Shown: piece by piece, positions 53,342 through 60,962 of the stretch | Position numbering within the stretch: position 1 is the stretch's first letter | Layout: each line of letters begins with the position of its first letter | Source of the DNA: JAIEPM01 sp964546815 | GTDB taxonomy: Bacteria; Cyanobacteriota; Vampirovibrionia; Obscuribacterales; Obscuribacteraceae | Assembly (NCBI GenBank): GCA_964546815.1 | Contig: CAZJLR010000002.1 | Span: forward strand, 186,001 to 250,000 | Length of the DNA: 64,000 nt | Direction of reading: 5' to 3' | Translations under genes and position numbers: made by a program | Notes under the pieces: model-generated | Told to the model about the DNA's origin: nothing | The model's database searches: none | What the model saw: only the letters and a program-made list of their open reading frames with translations

Positions 53342-53827
53342 TTGGCCTCCCGTGATGGATATTGGCGCCAGGTCCTGAGCATAATGTCTGCCAGTCGACC
53401 TTGCCGGAATTTTTATTACTCCTTAAGGGACGGGATCACATAAGTTAATCCAGAAGCCCGCCAAAAGTGACTTCATGGCAGCCCCGCCAGCGGATTCGAT
53501 CTCCAGAATCCTGCCCCAGTAATGGATTCGAGGATGTCAACCGCAAGAGCGACGCCATGGGTCGACCGCGACTTGGGTCTCGACTCGTTCTGGATGGCCG
53601 GGCGACGCATGGCGTCGCCCCTACGAGATAGGTCGTGGCGGCGCTGTCCCCCGAAACCCTTGTCCCTGACTGGCCCGCCCGCGGACAATGACAAACGACC
53701 CTCCCAAGACCCATCATTTATATAAGCAGTTGCAATGAGACAGGCGCCAAACATCCACCTGGCTTTCACACGGGGCGGCGGACTAGGATCTATAATGAGA
53801 GAAGTCATTTTGAATTGAGGAAAAACG
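53342..53827. other. GC-rich intergenic island containing palindromic repeat
   Basis: About 486 bases between gap and the NFU gene. The middle (53450-53720) is visibly more GC-rich than its neighbours, with short overlapping open frames on both strands that have no ribosome-binding site or recognisable product. It holds copy 2 of the palindromic repeat. The last 100 bases carry the promoter of the NFU gene; GAGGAAAA lies before its ATG. Likely a decayed or mobile non-coding element. Confidence 0.5.
53600..53620. repeat. Palindromic REP-like repeat, copy 2
   Basis: Same two 9-base arms (GGGCGACGC, GCGTCGCCC) and ATG loop as at 49446, plus the same CTAC tail. Confidence 0.85.
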
Positions 53828-54046
53828 ATGAGACAACAAGTTGAGGAAATCTTGGACAGATTGCGTCCAATGCTCATGGCAGATGGCGGCAATATTGAGT
53901 TGATCGATGTCAAAGACGGCGAAGTGTTCGTTCACCTGCTCGGCGCATGTGGCATGTGCCCAAGTTCTTCTATGACTCTCAAGTTGGGCGTCGAACGCGC
54001 TCTGAAAGAAGCTATCCCAGAAGTAGTCCGCGTCGTTCAGGTCTAA
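53828..54046 (+). CDS. NifU C-terminal-domain (NFU) iron-sulfur scaffold protein
   Basis: 72 residues, just the NFU domain: MADGGNIELIDVKDGEVFVHLLGACGMCPSSSMTLK. The CxxC pair (Cys-Gly-Met-Cys) holds or passes a Fe-S cluster. Small stand-alone NFU proteins occur in cyanobacteria and relatives and deliver [4Fe-4S] clusters to apoproteins. GAGGAAAA sits upstream of the ATG. Single-gene unit, followed by a clear terminator. Confidence 0.95.
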   Translation: MRQQVEEILDRLRPMLMADGGNIELIDVKDGEVFVHLLGACGMCPSSSMTLKLGVERALKEAIPEVVRVVQV

Positions 54047-54142
54047 ACTAAAAACAAAGTATCAAGTTCACAGCGTCAATCGCGGATTTTAGAATCCAAG
54101 GTTGGCGTTGTTGTTTTTTCAGCCGATAAAATTCAACCATTT

Positions 54143-54166
54143 CAAGGCACCATATGCGGTGCCTTG
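54143..54166 (+). terminator. Rho-independent terminator after the NFU gene
   Basis: CAAGGCACC and GGTGCCTTG pair perfectly around ATATGC and are followed by TTTA, 97 bases after the NFU stop. Confidence 0.7.
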
Positions 54167-54294
54167 TTTAATGTCGCTTCTATAATCAAGACTGCATTTG
54201 AAAACAATTTTAAGTAGGGAACCTTTCTCGAAAATTACTGCCATCTCCTCGGTATCCCGACGAATCGGATATCAACAAGAATTGAGGAGAGTCT

Positions 54295-54684
54295 ATGCGA
54301 ATACAAACGTCTTTTGCCGCGTGCTTGCTAGTGATGCAAGTATTTGGCTGTGCTGCAATTGCTAAGGATAAGGCACCTAAGGCTGACAATACAAAGCAAA
54401 ATTATGGAGCGCTGGAGAAGAATTCTGTTACTGCCGAAAAACAAACAAATGGCAAGAATGAAGTCACAGTCCTTGCTGAAATACGAAGATCAATCATGGC
54501 AGAAAAAGGACTTTCTACTGATGCTCAAAACGTGAAAATTGTCTACTCCAAATCTGGTGTAGTCACACTAAGAGGTGCAGTTGATAGCGAGAACGAAAAA
54601 GAAAAAGTAGGAGCTCTCGCTAAAGGCTGCAATGGCGTTTCTGAGGTCAAAAACCAACTGAAAGTAGCCGAAAAGCCGCACTAA
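54295..54684 (+). CDS. Secreted BON-domain protein
   Basis: 129 residues with signal peptide (SFAACLLVMQVFGCAAIAKD; Cys in the leader, but no clean lipobox). The C-terminal half is a BON domain: NVKIVYSKSGVVTLRGAVDSENEKEKVGALAKGCNGVSEVKNQLKV, with the typical V-x-L-x-G-x-V and V-x-x-V-x-N-x-L pattern. BON domains bind phospholipid membranes or other envelope parts and are often stress-related. GAGGAG lies five bases before the ATG. It precedes the glycine-zipper gene by 50 bases, so the two are probably cotranscribed. Confidence 0.93.
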   Translation: MRIQTSFAACLLVMQVFGCAAIAKDKAPKADNTKQNYGALEKNSVTAEKQTNGKNEVTVLAEIRRSIMAEKGLSTDAQNVKIVYSKSGVVTLRGAVDSENEKEKVGALAKGCNGVSEVKNQLKVAEKPH

Positions 54685-54734
54685 GAATGGCGTCAAGTAA
54701 TTACAATCATTCAAAAAAATAACTGGAGATAACC

Positions 54735-55268
54735 ATGGATAATAAGCATGCAGTAGTCGGAATTGTGCACACACAATTGGAAGCGGAAAACCTCATCGAT
54801 TCACTTAGAATCGCCGGATTTTCGGAAGGTCAGCTATCTGCTCTTCTACCCGATAAAGACGGTGTTAAAGATTTCGCTCACAACAATGCAAGCAAAGCTC
54901 CAGAAGGAGCAGTTGCAGGCGCAGTAACTGGCGGTGTTGTTGGTGGTACTCTTGGATTGCTAGCTGGCATCGGCGCCCTGGCAATTCCAGGCGTAGGTCC
55001 ACTAATAGCTGCCGGTCCTATCATGGCTGCACTCAGTGGTGCCGCAGTAGGAGCATCAGGCGGTGGCGTAGTCGGCTCATTGATCGGCTTGGGCATTCCT
55101 GAATACGAAGCAAAAATGTACGAAGGCAAAATCCGTGATGGAAATGTACTTCTTGCAGCACATTGTTTCAACAAAGAAGAAATCAAAACGGCAGAAGACC
55201 TCTTTAAGAAGAACAATGCCACAGACATCCATTGCGTCGGCGAAGCTCCTGTAAAAAAAGCTAGCTAG
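54735..55268 (+). CDS. Glycine-zipper stress-type protein (YflT/GSP17M-like fold)
   Basis: 177 residues. An N-terminal ferredoxin-like half (HAVVGIVHTQLEAENLIDSLRIAGFSEGQLSALLPD) resembles the general-stress-protein 17M domain. The middle has glycine-zipper helices (GAVAGAVTGGVVGGTLGLLAGIGALAIPGVGPLIAAGPIMAALSGAAVGASGGGVVGSLIGLG) that pack in membranes, and the end returns to the soluble fold (GNVLLAAHCFNKEEIKTAEDLFKKNNATDI). GGAGA lies upstream. The same architecture recurs in cyanobacteria and other bacteria; function unproven. Confidence 0.88.
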   Translation: MDNKHAVVGIVHTQLEAENLIDSLRIAGFSEGQLSALLPDKDGVKDFAHNNASKAPEGAVAGAVTGGVVGGTLGLLAGIGALAIPGVGPLIAAGPIMAALSGAAVGASGGGVVGSLIGLGIPEYEAKMYEGKIRDGNVLLAAHCFNKEEIKTAEDLFKKNNATDIHCVGEAPVKKAS

Positions 55269-55306
55269 TTGACCACAGTCTTTTTTAGACCACTCAAAAC
55301 TAAAGG

Positions 55307-55332
55307 TGGCGCCGCAGTTATTTGCGGCGCCA
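55307..55332 (+). terminator. Rho-independent terminator of the BON/glycine-zipper operon
   Basis: TGGCGCCGCA and TGCGGCGCCA form a perfect 10-bp stem with a six-base loop, followed by TCTTCCTTT, 38 bases after the stop. Confidence 0.85.
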
Positions 55333-55410
55333 TCTTCCTTTATGTTCAAAGAAAAAAGAGAGGGCCGACGCAAGGAATATCTATCCGCAGCTCGCAGGTA
55401 TTCGGCAAAA

Positions 55411-55453
55411 GACTCACCGAAGAAAACAGCCAAGCCATTTTCTTCGGTGAGTC
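55411..55453 (-). terminator. Long perfect hairpin terminator of the sigma-factor gene
   Basis: GACTCACCGAAGAAAA (55411-55426) pairs over all 16 bases with 55438-55453, loop 11. On the minus strand the stem is followed by TTTT. It lies 27 bases beyond the sigma-factor stop. Confidence 0.85.
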
Positions 55454-55480
55454 AAAGTACAAAAGTAAGACTACGGCAAA

Positions 55481-56104
55481 TTAAGCTGCTTGTACATAAT
55501 CAGAAATCTGAGCTTGTATACGCAAGCGTGCTCTTGCAATTCTGGATTTAACAGTTCCAAGTTCTGCGTTTGTTATTTGAGCAATTTCTTCATATGACAA
55601 ACCATCAACATCGCGCAATTTTTGTGCTCTCTGAAACTTGACAGGAAGCTCTGCCATTGCATTATTGAGTACGAGACTAAGTTCTGCAGCCAATGCGGTT
55701 TCTTCAGGCTGACGAGAGACATCTCTGATATCACGTGTTGTTTCTTCCGAAGATTCGTTAAACGAAACTGGCTCATCGAGAGAAACAATATGGAAATCGC
55801 GAGGGCGTTTTCTCAGCTCATCATTAAATACATTACGAATCAATTGACCCAACCAAGAGAGAAAGGCGGAGGGTTTTCTTAGTTGCCCGACAAAGCGCCA
55901 AACTCGAATATTTACTTCCTGAATCAAATCAGAGTGATCACTGAAATCAGGAGCCAATCTTTTTAGCCTGGCAGTAATAAAGCCTTGGTGACGCTTCAAC
56001 AACTCAGTGAACGCTAGTTCATTGGTTTGCTGGCAAAGAATCACTAATTCAGTAGTACTCAGGTCCGAATAGTTTACCTTCTGCGTGTATGCCAACTTGC
56101 TCAT
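55481..56104 (-). CDS. ECF-type RNA polymerase sigma factor
   Basis: About 207 residues. Region 2 is ELAFTELLKRHQGFITARLKRLAPDFSDHSDLIQEVNIRVWRFVGQLRKPSAFLSWLGQLIRNVFNDELRKR; region 4 is LPVKFQRAQKLRDVDGLSYEEIAQITNAELGTVKSRIARARLRIQ, with the LSYEEIA...GTVKSR helix-turn-helix. The ATG at 56104 has AAGGAAG eight bases upstream; an in-frame ATG at 56161 would add MSCTFCPIKS. No anti-sigma gene is adjacent, so the mode of control is open. The neighbouring BON and glycine-zipper genes look stress-related and face it tail to tail, but no promoter link was seen. Confidence 0.95.
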   Translation of the reverse strand: MSKLAYTQKVNYSDLSTTELVILCQQTNELAFTELLKRHQGFITARLKRLAPDFSDHSDLIQEVNIRVWRFVGQLRKPSAFLSWLGQLIRNVFNDELRKRPRDFHIVSLDEPVSFNESSEETTRDIRDVSRQPEETALAAELSLVLNNAMAELPVKFQRAQKLRDVDGLSYEEIAQITNAELGTVKSRIARARLRIQAQISDYVQAA

Positions 56105-56269
56105 TTCTTTGTCTTCCTTAGTAGTATCTCTAGATTTGATGGGGCAAAACGTGCAACTCATCTACTGCAATACTAACTAAATGCCGCGGAAGGCGAAATA
56201 CAGGTTGCACTCGATCATTAGGGGTTTACCGAGTAATGGTTTGTGCATGGTTCATGTTATGGCCATGCA

Positions 56270-56295
56270 GTCCCGATGGCTATAGTCATCGGGAC
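56270..56295. terminator. Hairpin downstream of the phosphodiester-glycosidase-like gene
   Basis: GTCCCGATG and CATCGGGAC form a perfect 9-bp stem with an eight-base loop in the 215-base gap between the sigma gene start and the next gene's stop. No T-run, so it may be a terminator or part of the sigma-factor leader. Confidence 0.5.
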
Positions 56296-56319
56296 GTAGC
56301 TATAACACTAGCTAACTCA

Positions 56320-57108
56320 TCAATTTATAGGAACTTTCTTGTTTGTGTTACGTTCTTGCAACCAGCTATCAATTGCTGTCATGTTATGTTTTAAGTTGCT
56401 TTTCTTCCAGACGACCCAGTTGCTCTGCACCAAATTTGCCGATGACGGCTTACCGATGCTCACAGTTTTCGCCCCGTCGCGATACCAGCCGCCATCGCCG
56501 TCTCCAACTGGAGTATAAAGCGCATTGCGCACGCCCAATAATTGCATGTCGCGACTAAATTGCCCCAGCGTCATTGCTTTGACACTTTGCACCACGCCGC
56601 GGTCTCCGTTGTTGAATACAACAAGTGCTCTGCGCGGCGCCAACGACTTGTCTCTGAATGCTTGCGCGATGCCATCGCTGACCAGGAGGTACTGTTGAAA
56701 GAGAGAAACGCCAGATTTTTCTGCAGCAGCAATAAAATCTGGCGTCAAAATTTTCCCATGATCAGCGGAGGTAATTGAGAAATTGCCATCGAGAAAAACA
56801 GCTACAGCGCCTAAATGTACGTTGACCGGACCAGATATTTTCTTTCCTTCGCAAATAGACAAGCCACTGATGGTAGCAGTTTTAGTAGTGAAAGCCGCGG
56901 CGATTGCAAGCTCTAAATCTGCATTACTTTTATCTGGAGGAACTGTGCAAAATTCGGCCGTGGTATCCGATACCAGAGGCTTTAGAATGGTTAGTTCGTC
57001 TGCTCCAACCTTTCTGGCTCTTAGCTCCACCTGACTAAAAGCCGCGTTATTACTCAAACACAATAAAGCGCCTAGCATTGCAAATTTAAAGCGGACAACA
57101 GAACTCAT
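56320..57108 (-). CDS. Secreted phosphodiester-glycosidase-like (NAGPA/DUF2233) protein
   Basis: About 262 residues with signal peptide (FAMLGALLCLSNNAAFS). The order VHLGAVAVFLDGNFSITS, QYLLVSDGIAQAF, APRRALVVFNNGDRGVVQ, AMTLGQFSRDMQLLGVRNALYTPVGDGDGGW fits the NAGPA/DUF2233 fold: a product-dependent Arg, the TLGQF helix, and a D-G-D-G-G turn in place of the usual DGGGS. The family cleaves sugar phosphodiesters, including wall or glycan end groups. GAGG lies six bases before the ATG at 57108. It follows the flavoenzyme gene by 20 bases, so both are probably cotranscribed. Confidence 0.7.
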   Translation of the reverse strand: MSSVVRFKFAMLGALLCLSNNAAFSQVELRARKVGADELTILKPLVSDTTAEFCTVPPDKSNADLELAIAAAFTTKTATISGLSICEGKKISGPVNVHLGAVAVFLDGNFSITSADHGKILTPDFIAAAEKSGVSLFQQYLLVSDGIAQAFRDKSLAPRRALVVFNNGDRGVVQSVKAMTLGQFSRDMQLLGVRNALYTPVGDGDGGWYRDGAKTVSIGKPSSANLVQSNWVVWKKSNLKHNMTAIDSWLQERNTNKKVPIN

Positions 57109-57128
57109 AAGCAACCTCAACAAAATCA

Positions 57129-58742
57129 CTAAGCAGAAGTACCTCTGATGCTCTGCGGATAGGAAAAGAAGCCATCAGGATCATACTTGCTTTTTATTTC
57201 ACTAAGCCTGGCTAAATTGTCTCCATAATAACGATGCGCCCAATCTTCAATGGACAAATCGCAATAATTAGCATATGAGAAACCAGATACAAACGGTTGC
57301 ATAGCCTGCCGGAACGATTCTACCCACGCAATGCCTTCTGCGTCATGAGCGGCACCGCCCCAGCTCGACTGGTAGTGCATGCAGAACTTAGTGCCTGCTC
57401 GGTGACAAAATGCCGTGTCTTGAACAGGTATACGTGTGATTGCGCCACCATATCCATCAAATTGAACACAGCTGCTTTTGATTGGACAATCTGTCAAATA
57501 TTTGATGATAGTATCGATTGCATCTTCACTTAGATCAGCATTTACGTAATCAGAAGTGTTCTTAAAGCGAGGGTGAACGTGCATGTGCGTCGTGTCGGGC
57601 AGAGCCTTGCTGTTGAGCGGCGTCACCGGACGTTTGAAACCGGAGAATCTTCGGGCCGCTTCAATAAATGGCGACGTTTCAACTGAATCTTTGATTGGTT
57701 TTGCTGCACTAAGCAATGGCTGAATAAGCGCATTGGCTTGTGACGGAGGACCAATAAACATGCCGAGAAACAATAGACTGCCCGCAGATTTTGAACTCAT
57801 TGTAAGTACAGAACTGAGGCGCTCATCTGTATTCGGAGCCCACTGTTGCCACGCTTGAATGACCGCTTTCATGTCCTGCCAATTCCATCTCAATTTGATA
57901 ATGGTTACATTTCCAATTGGATGCAGCTTGAATGTAAATTGTGTAGCAACACCAAAATTACCGGCGCCGCCCCCACGACAAGCCCAAAGTAGATCAGAGT
58001 GATTTTTTGCGTCGGCAATCACAAGCTCGCCTTTTGCATTTACCATTCGCAGAGCCTGCAAATTGTCGCAGGTTAACCCCATGTGTCGGGAAAGAAGTCC
58101 GAAGCCTCCACCAAGGGTTACGCCGGCAATGCCGACACTGGCGCAAGAGCCGCCAGGAACAATAACGCGTTTTTGCCATAGCGCTTCGTATAGTGGCATT
58201 AATGTGATGCCGGTTTCAACAGTTGCGAATTTCCGCGAAGGGTCTACTTTTACATTAGTCATTTTGCTAACGTCAATTACAACACCGTCTTGAATCAGCG
58301 AGAATGCCTCATAGCTGTGCCCGCCGCTTCTTATGGAAACTTTGAGTTTTTCTGCTTGAGCCCATTTCACCGCCTGAACTACGTCGTTTTCGTTTTGGCA
58401 ATAGAGGATATATTTCGGTTTGACGTCATATCGTCCGTTGTAATTTTTTCTTGATTCATCGTAGCTTGCGCTATCAGGTACGATGATTTCACCTTGAATT
58501 TTTGGCAGAGTTAGAACTTTAGGCGGCTCTGGCTGAGCTAGTTCAGCCGGCGAATTATTCAGCTTGCTTTCATTTGTGGCAGGCGGCACTTCTGTACCAG
58601 GTGGAGCCACAGCACTACCTGTGGTGCCCTTAGCATTTTCTTCGTCTCCCGCAGATTTTGCAATTTGCGGAAATGATAATCCAGAGACTAGCGTCAGTCC
58701 TTTAATACTGCACTCTAAGAAGCGACGACGAGAAACTTTCAT
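57129..58742 (-). CDS. Tat-exported BBE-type FAD-linked oxidoreductase
   Basis: About 537 residues. A Tat signal (SRRRFLECSIKGLTLVSGLSFPQIAKSA) shows export of a folded, cofactor-loaded enzyme. The FAD domain (PCMH type) has RSGGHSYEAFS with the His that can carry 8-alpha-linked FAD and GVTLGGGFGLLSRHMGLTCDNL with the Cys that can make the second 6-S link of berberine-bridge-type enzymes. The C-terminal BBE motif is YYGDNLARLSEIKSKYDPDGFFSYPQSI. These enzymes oxidise sugars or alcohols with oxygen; the substrate is unknown. Start at 58742; the frame is open to 58778. First gene of the pair with the glycosidase-like gene. Confidence 0.93.
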   Translation of the reverse strand: MKVSRRRFLECSIKGLTLVSGLSFPQIAKSAGDEENAKGTTGSAVAPPGTEVPPATNESKLNNSPAELAQPEPPKVLTLPKIQGEIIVPDSASYDESRKNYNGRYDVKPKYILYCQNENDVVQAVKWAQAEKLKVSIRSGGHSYEAFSLIQDGVVIDVSKMTNVKVDPSRKFATVETGITLMPLYEALWQKRVIVPGGSCASVGIAGVTLGGGFGLLSRHMGLTCDNLQALRMVNAKGELVIADAKNHSDLLWACRGGGAGNFGVATQFTFKLHPIGNVTIIKLRWNWQDMKAVIQAWQQWAPNTDERLSSVLTMSSKSAGSLLFLGMFIGPPSQANALIQPLLSAAKPIKDSVETSPFIEAARRFSGFKRPVTPLNSKALPDTTHMHVHPRFKNTSDYVNADLSEDAIDTIIKYLTDCPIKSSCVQFDGYGGAITRIPVQDTAFCHRAGTKFCMHYQSSWGGAAHDAEGIAWVESFRQAMQPFVSGFSYANYCDLSIEDWAHRYYGDNLARLSEIKSKYDPDGFFSYPQSIRGTSA

Positions 58743-58815
58743 GGCACAGCGATGTCTGCGGTAAGGGGCTATCACCAATTAACTTACCGCAATTTGAATC
58801 TAGATAAACCATATC

Positions 58816-59496
58816 CTAAAAGCTCGATTTTCCATTGCCACCAAAACATCGCGCCCCAGCAGGTAGCGCTACATACGGTTGCGTCCGAGTAATCATAATT
58901 GGAGTCCAATAGAACGGCGAATTATAGGGATCTTTTGCAATTTTTTCCGCAGATGGCGCCAGCTCAGTCTGTAAAACCAGAAGCTCAGAACCGTCGGTAA
59001 GAGGCAAATAGCCATCCATCATCAATATAGAATACTTGAACTTATGCGAGTATTTCTTTTGATCCCAATAGCCGACGTAATACTCTAGCGACTGACCTGG
59101 CTGCAAAACTTGCATATTATTTGTGCCTTTCGCAAAGGCAGATTTCAAAAGCTCAAGTTCTTCATTCGATGGCAGGGGACGGTGAACAGTTCTGTAGTCT
59201 AAGTTGTAGATAGCATCTTTATTGTCACCTTGAAACACGTCACAAATGTGAAACATAAGGCGATAAGGAAAGAGAAAGCCAACACTTTTGTTGCCTATGT
59301 TGCTGGTACGAACACGCGCGAAGAGATCGGCGTCTCCCGCCTTCTTATATAGCCTTTTCTCAACCTCAACCGAGCACCACTTATTTTTCGCAAGTAACTG
59401 CCAATCTTCCTTTTCTGGAACAGCAGCATAACTATCAGGTGGAAAACAAAAGAGTGCCGCAACAAGAAGAATTAGTAATGACAGCAGTGGATTCAT
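58816..59496 (-). CDS. Secreted protein, function unknown
   Basis: About 226 residues with a signal peptide (LLSLLILLVAALFCFPPDSYAA). The mature protein looks beta-rich (WCSVEVEKRLYKKAGDADLFARVRTSNIGNKSVGFLF... PGQSLEYYVGYWDQKKYSHKFKYSILMMDGYLPL), in the manner of an immunoglobulin-like or carbohydrate-binding fold, with three Cys. No motif is recognised. GGAAA lies before the ATG at 59496. Same strand as the flavoenzyme operon downstream, 73 bases apart. Confidence 0.72.
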   Translation of the reverse strand: MNPLLSLLILLVAALFCFPPDSYAAVPEKEDWQLLAKNKWCSVEVEKRLYKKAGDADLFARVRTSNIGNKSVGFLFPYRLMFHICDVFQGDNKDAIYNLDYRTVHRPLPSNEELELLKSAFAKGTNNMQVLQPGQSLEYYVGYWDQKKYSHKFKYSILMMDGYLPLTDGSELLVLQTELAPSAEKIAKDPYNSPFYWTPIMITRTQPYVALPAGARCFGGNGKSSF

Positions 59497-59653
59497 AGCG
59501 ATTTCCATAAGACAGAGTAGCTAAGAAGAGAGAAACGATTTAAAACGTTTCTGCATAACTACCAGCCTGATTTACCGTTTGTTCCACATAAGATTAAGCT
59601 AGGCGCGAAAAGACTGAAACGGGGGAAATACTGAAATATTCTTGGTTAAAGGG

Positions 59654-60406
59654 TTATTCTTTTGGAAAGGCTTTTTGAATTCGTTTTTTGAATTCGGGGC
59701 CAAGGAAGCTTGCGACAACGGTACGCTCGTTGTCGTCGTGAGTTTCAGCAGCTTCGACTCGGTTGAATGATTGTTTTGCTTCGCGGATGGAAACAGGTGA
59801 ATTCGCCAAAATTTCTGCCAGTATTTCATCGACTTTGTTGTCGAAATCGGCAGACGGGAACACTTCATTGACCAAACCCCAATTTAGAGCTTGAGAGGAA
59901 TTCAGAACCTTGGCTCTGAATACTAATTCTTTTGCTCTACCAATTCCAATCAGTGAAGCCAGACGCCCTAGATTCACATCGTCTAGCGCTATTCCGAGCC
60001 GAGAAATCGGCACTGAAAACATGGCACTTTCGCTTGCATATCGAAGGTCGCATGCCACTGCCAACAAGCAGCCACCACCATGGCAGGGCCCATGCACCGC
60101 GGCAACGGTTGGAAGTTTGAATGTGTGCAAATAATTCAGCGCATGTGCGATTGAAAACCAGTTGCTTTGCGCATCGTCATAGCTATCGAGCTCTCTCAAT
60201 TCCATGATGTCTGCGCCGGCAGCAAAACTATCGCCCTCACCTTCGATAACAATTATTTTGGCGCCGAGCTGTTGCAGCTCATCAAGACTTTGCGGCAAGT
60301 CTAACCACATTTTGTGCGAAAGCGCATTGTGGCTTTCGGGGCGATTCAAAATGAGGCGTCCGACGCTGCCATTTACTTTCAATTCGATATCATCGTCTTT
60401 TGCCAT
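59654..60406 (-). CDS. Enoyl-CoA hydratase/isomerase family protein, atypical active site
   Basis: 250 residues, the crotonase fold. Visible: GRLILNRPESHNALSHKMW, the CoA/oxyanion segment FAAGADIMELRELD, and the second oxyanion turn HGPCHGGGCLLAVACDLRYAS. Where hydratases carry the catalytic Glu pair (PEI-x-LG and G-x-x-P-G-x-GG), this protein has VPISRLGIALDDVNLGRL: both Glu positions differ. It is therefore more likely an isomerase, another crotonase-fold enzyme, or inactive; this is inference from motif. Next gene downstream on the same strand is a secreted-protein gene; upstream (33 bases) is the DUF192 gene. Confidence 0.88.
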   Translation of the reverse strand: MAKDDDIELKVNGSVGRLILNRPESHNALSHKMWLDLPQSLDELQQLGAKIIVIEGEGDSFAAGADIMELRELDSYDDAQSNWFSIAHALNYLHTFKLPTVAAVHGPCHGGGCLLAVACDLRYASESAMFSVPISRLGIALDDVNLGRLASLIGIGRAKELVFRAKVLNSSQALNWGLVNEVFPSADFDNKVDEILAEILANSPVSIREAKQSFNRVEAAETHDDNERTVVASFLGPEFKKRIQKAFPKE

Positions 60407-60439
60407 GAGAGCGCACTTCCTTTATAGAGCGATTTTTGC

Positions 60440-60961
60440 CTATTTTGCAGGCGCTTCTGCGGGCGGAGCTGCTTCGTCTTTCACGGGAGAGCTAGCCATG
60501 CCACCAAGGCTAAATTTGACTGAATCGCCTTCATTTATATTGTGGCTCTTGCAATAACCTGGATTGACTTCAATTACTTCAGAGGCCTCGATTTCACCTT
60601 CAGCCGGATAGAGCGGGCATTCTGATTCTATGTGCGATTTGCATGGTGGCACTTCGCGAGAAATCTTCATGATTTTGCCGTCTTTGATAAACATCATATC
60701 TAGCGACATAAAACAATTGAACATCCAAAAGCGCACAGGACGCGGCGGTCTGAATAAGAAAACCATGCCCTGGTCTTGTGGCATAGACGTTCTGCCCATT
60801 AAGCCTCTAGCGATTTGCTTTTGAGTCACTGCAACTTCAAGTTTGATTTTGTTGTTGCCTATTTCAGCAGTAGGCGTTTTTGCATCTGCCGCCATCGGTA
60901 AAAACAAAAGAGCAAAACTCAAGAAGAGCGTTTCAGTTTTGAATGAAAATGGAGATTGCAT
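60440..60961 (-). CDS. Exported DUF192 family protein
   Basis: About 173 residues with a signal peptide (FSFKTETLFLSFALLFLPMAADA). The DUF192 core is visible: IKLEVAVTQKQIARGLMGRTSMPQDQGMVFLF, RFWMFNCFMSLDMMFIKDGKI and NPGYCKSHNINEGDSVKF. The family is a small beta-barrel of unknown function. The tail is Pro/Ala/Glu-rich. The ATG at 60961 begins one base after the stop of the lnt gene, so it is translationally coupled to lnt; the longer frame to 61054 overlaps lnt and is rejected. Confidence 0.88.
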   Translation of the reverse strand: MQSPFSFKTETLFLSFALLFLPMAADAKTPTAEIGNNKIKLEVAVTQKQIARGLMGRTSMPQDQGMVFLFRPPRPVRFWMFNCFMSLDMMFIKDGKIMKISREVPPCKSHIESECPLYPAEGEIEASEVIEVNPGYCKSHNINEGDSVKFSLGGMASSPVKDEAAPPAEAPAK

Positions 60962-60962
60962 C

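Noticed and set aside
53445..53913. Overlapping 90- and 146-codon minus frames near the NFU gene
   Set aside because: They run through a palindromic repeat and the NFU gene in antisense, with no ribosome-binding site or domain.
54180..54294. Possible riboswitch-like leader before the BON gene
   Set aside because: Only a short CCGA-TCGG stem is visible and no known riboswitch core was recognised.
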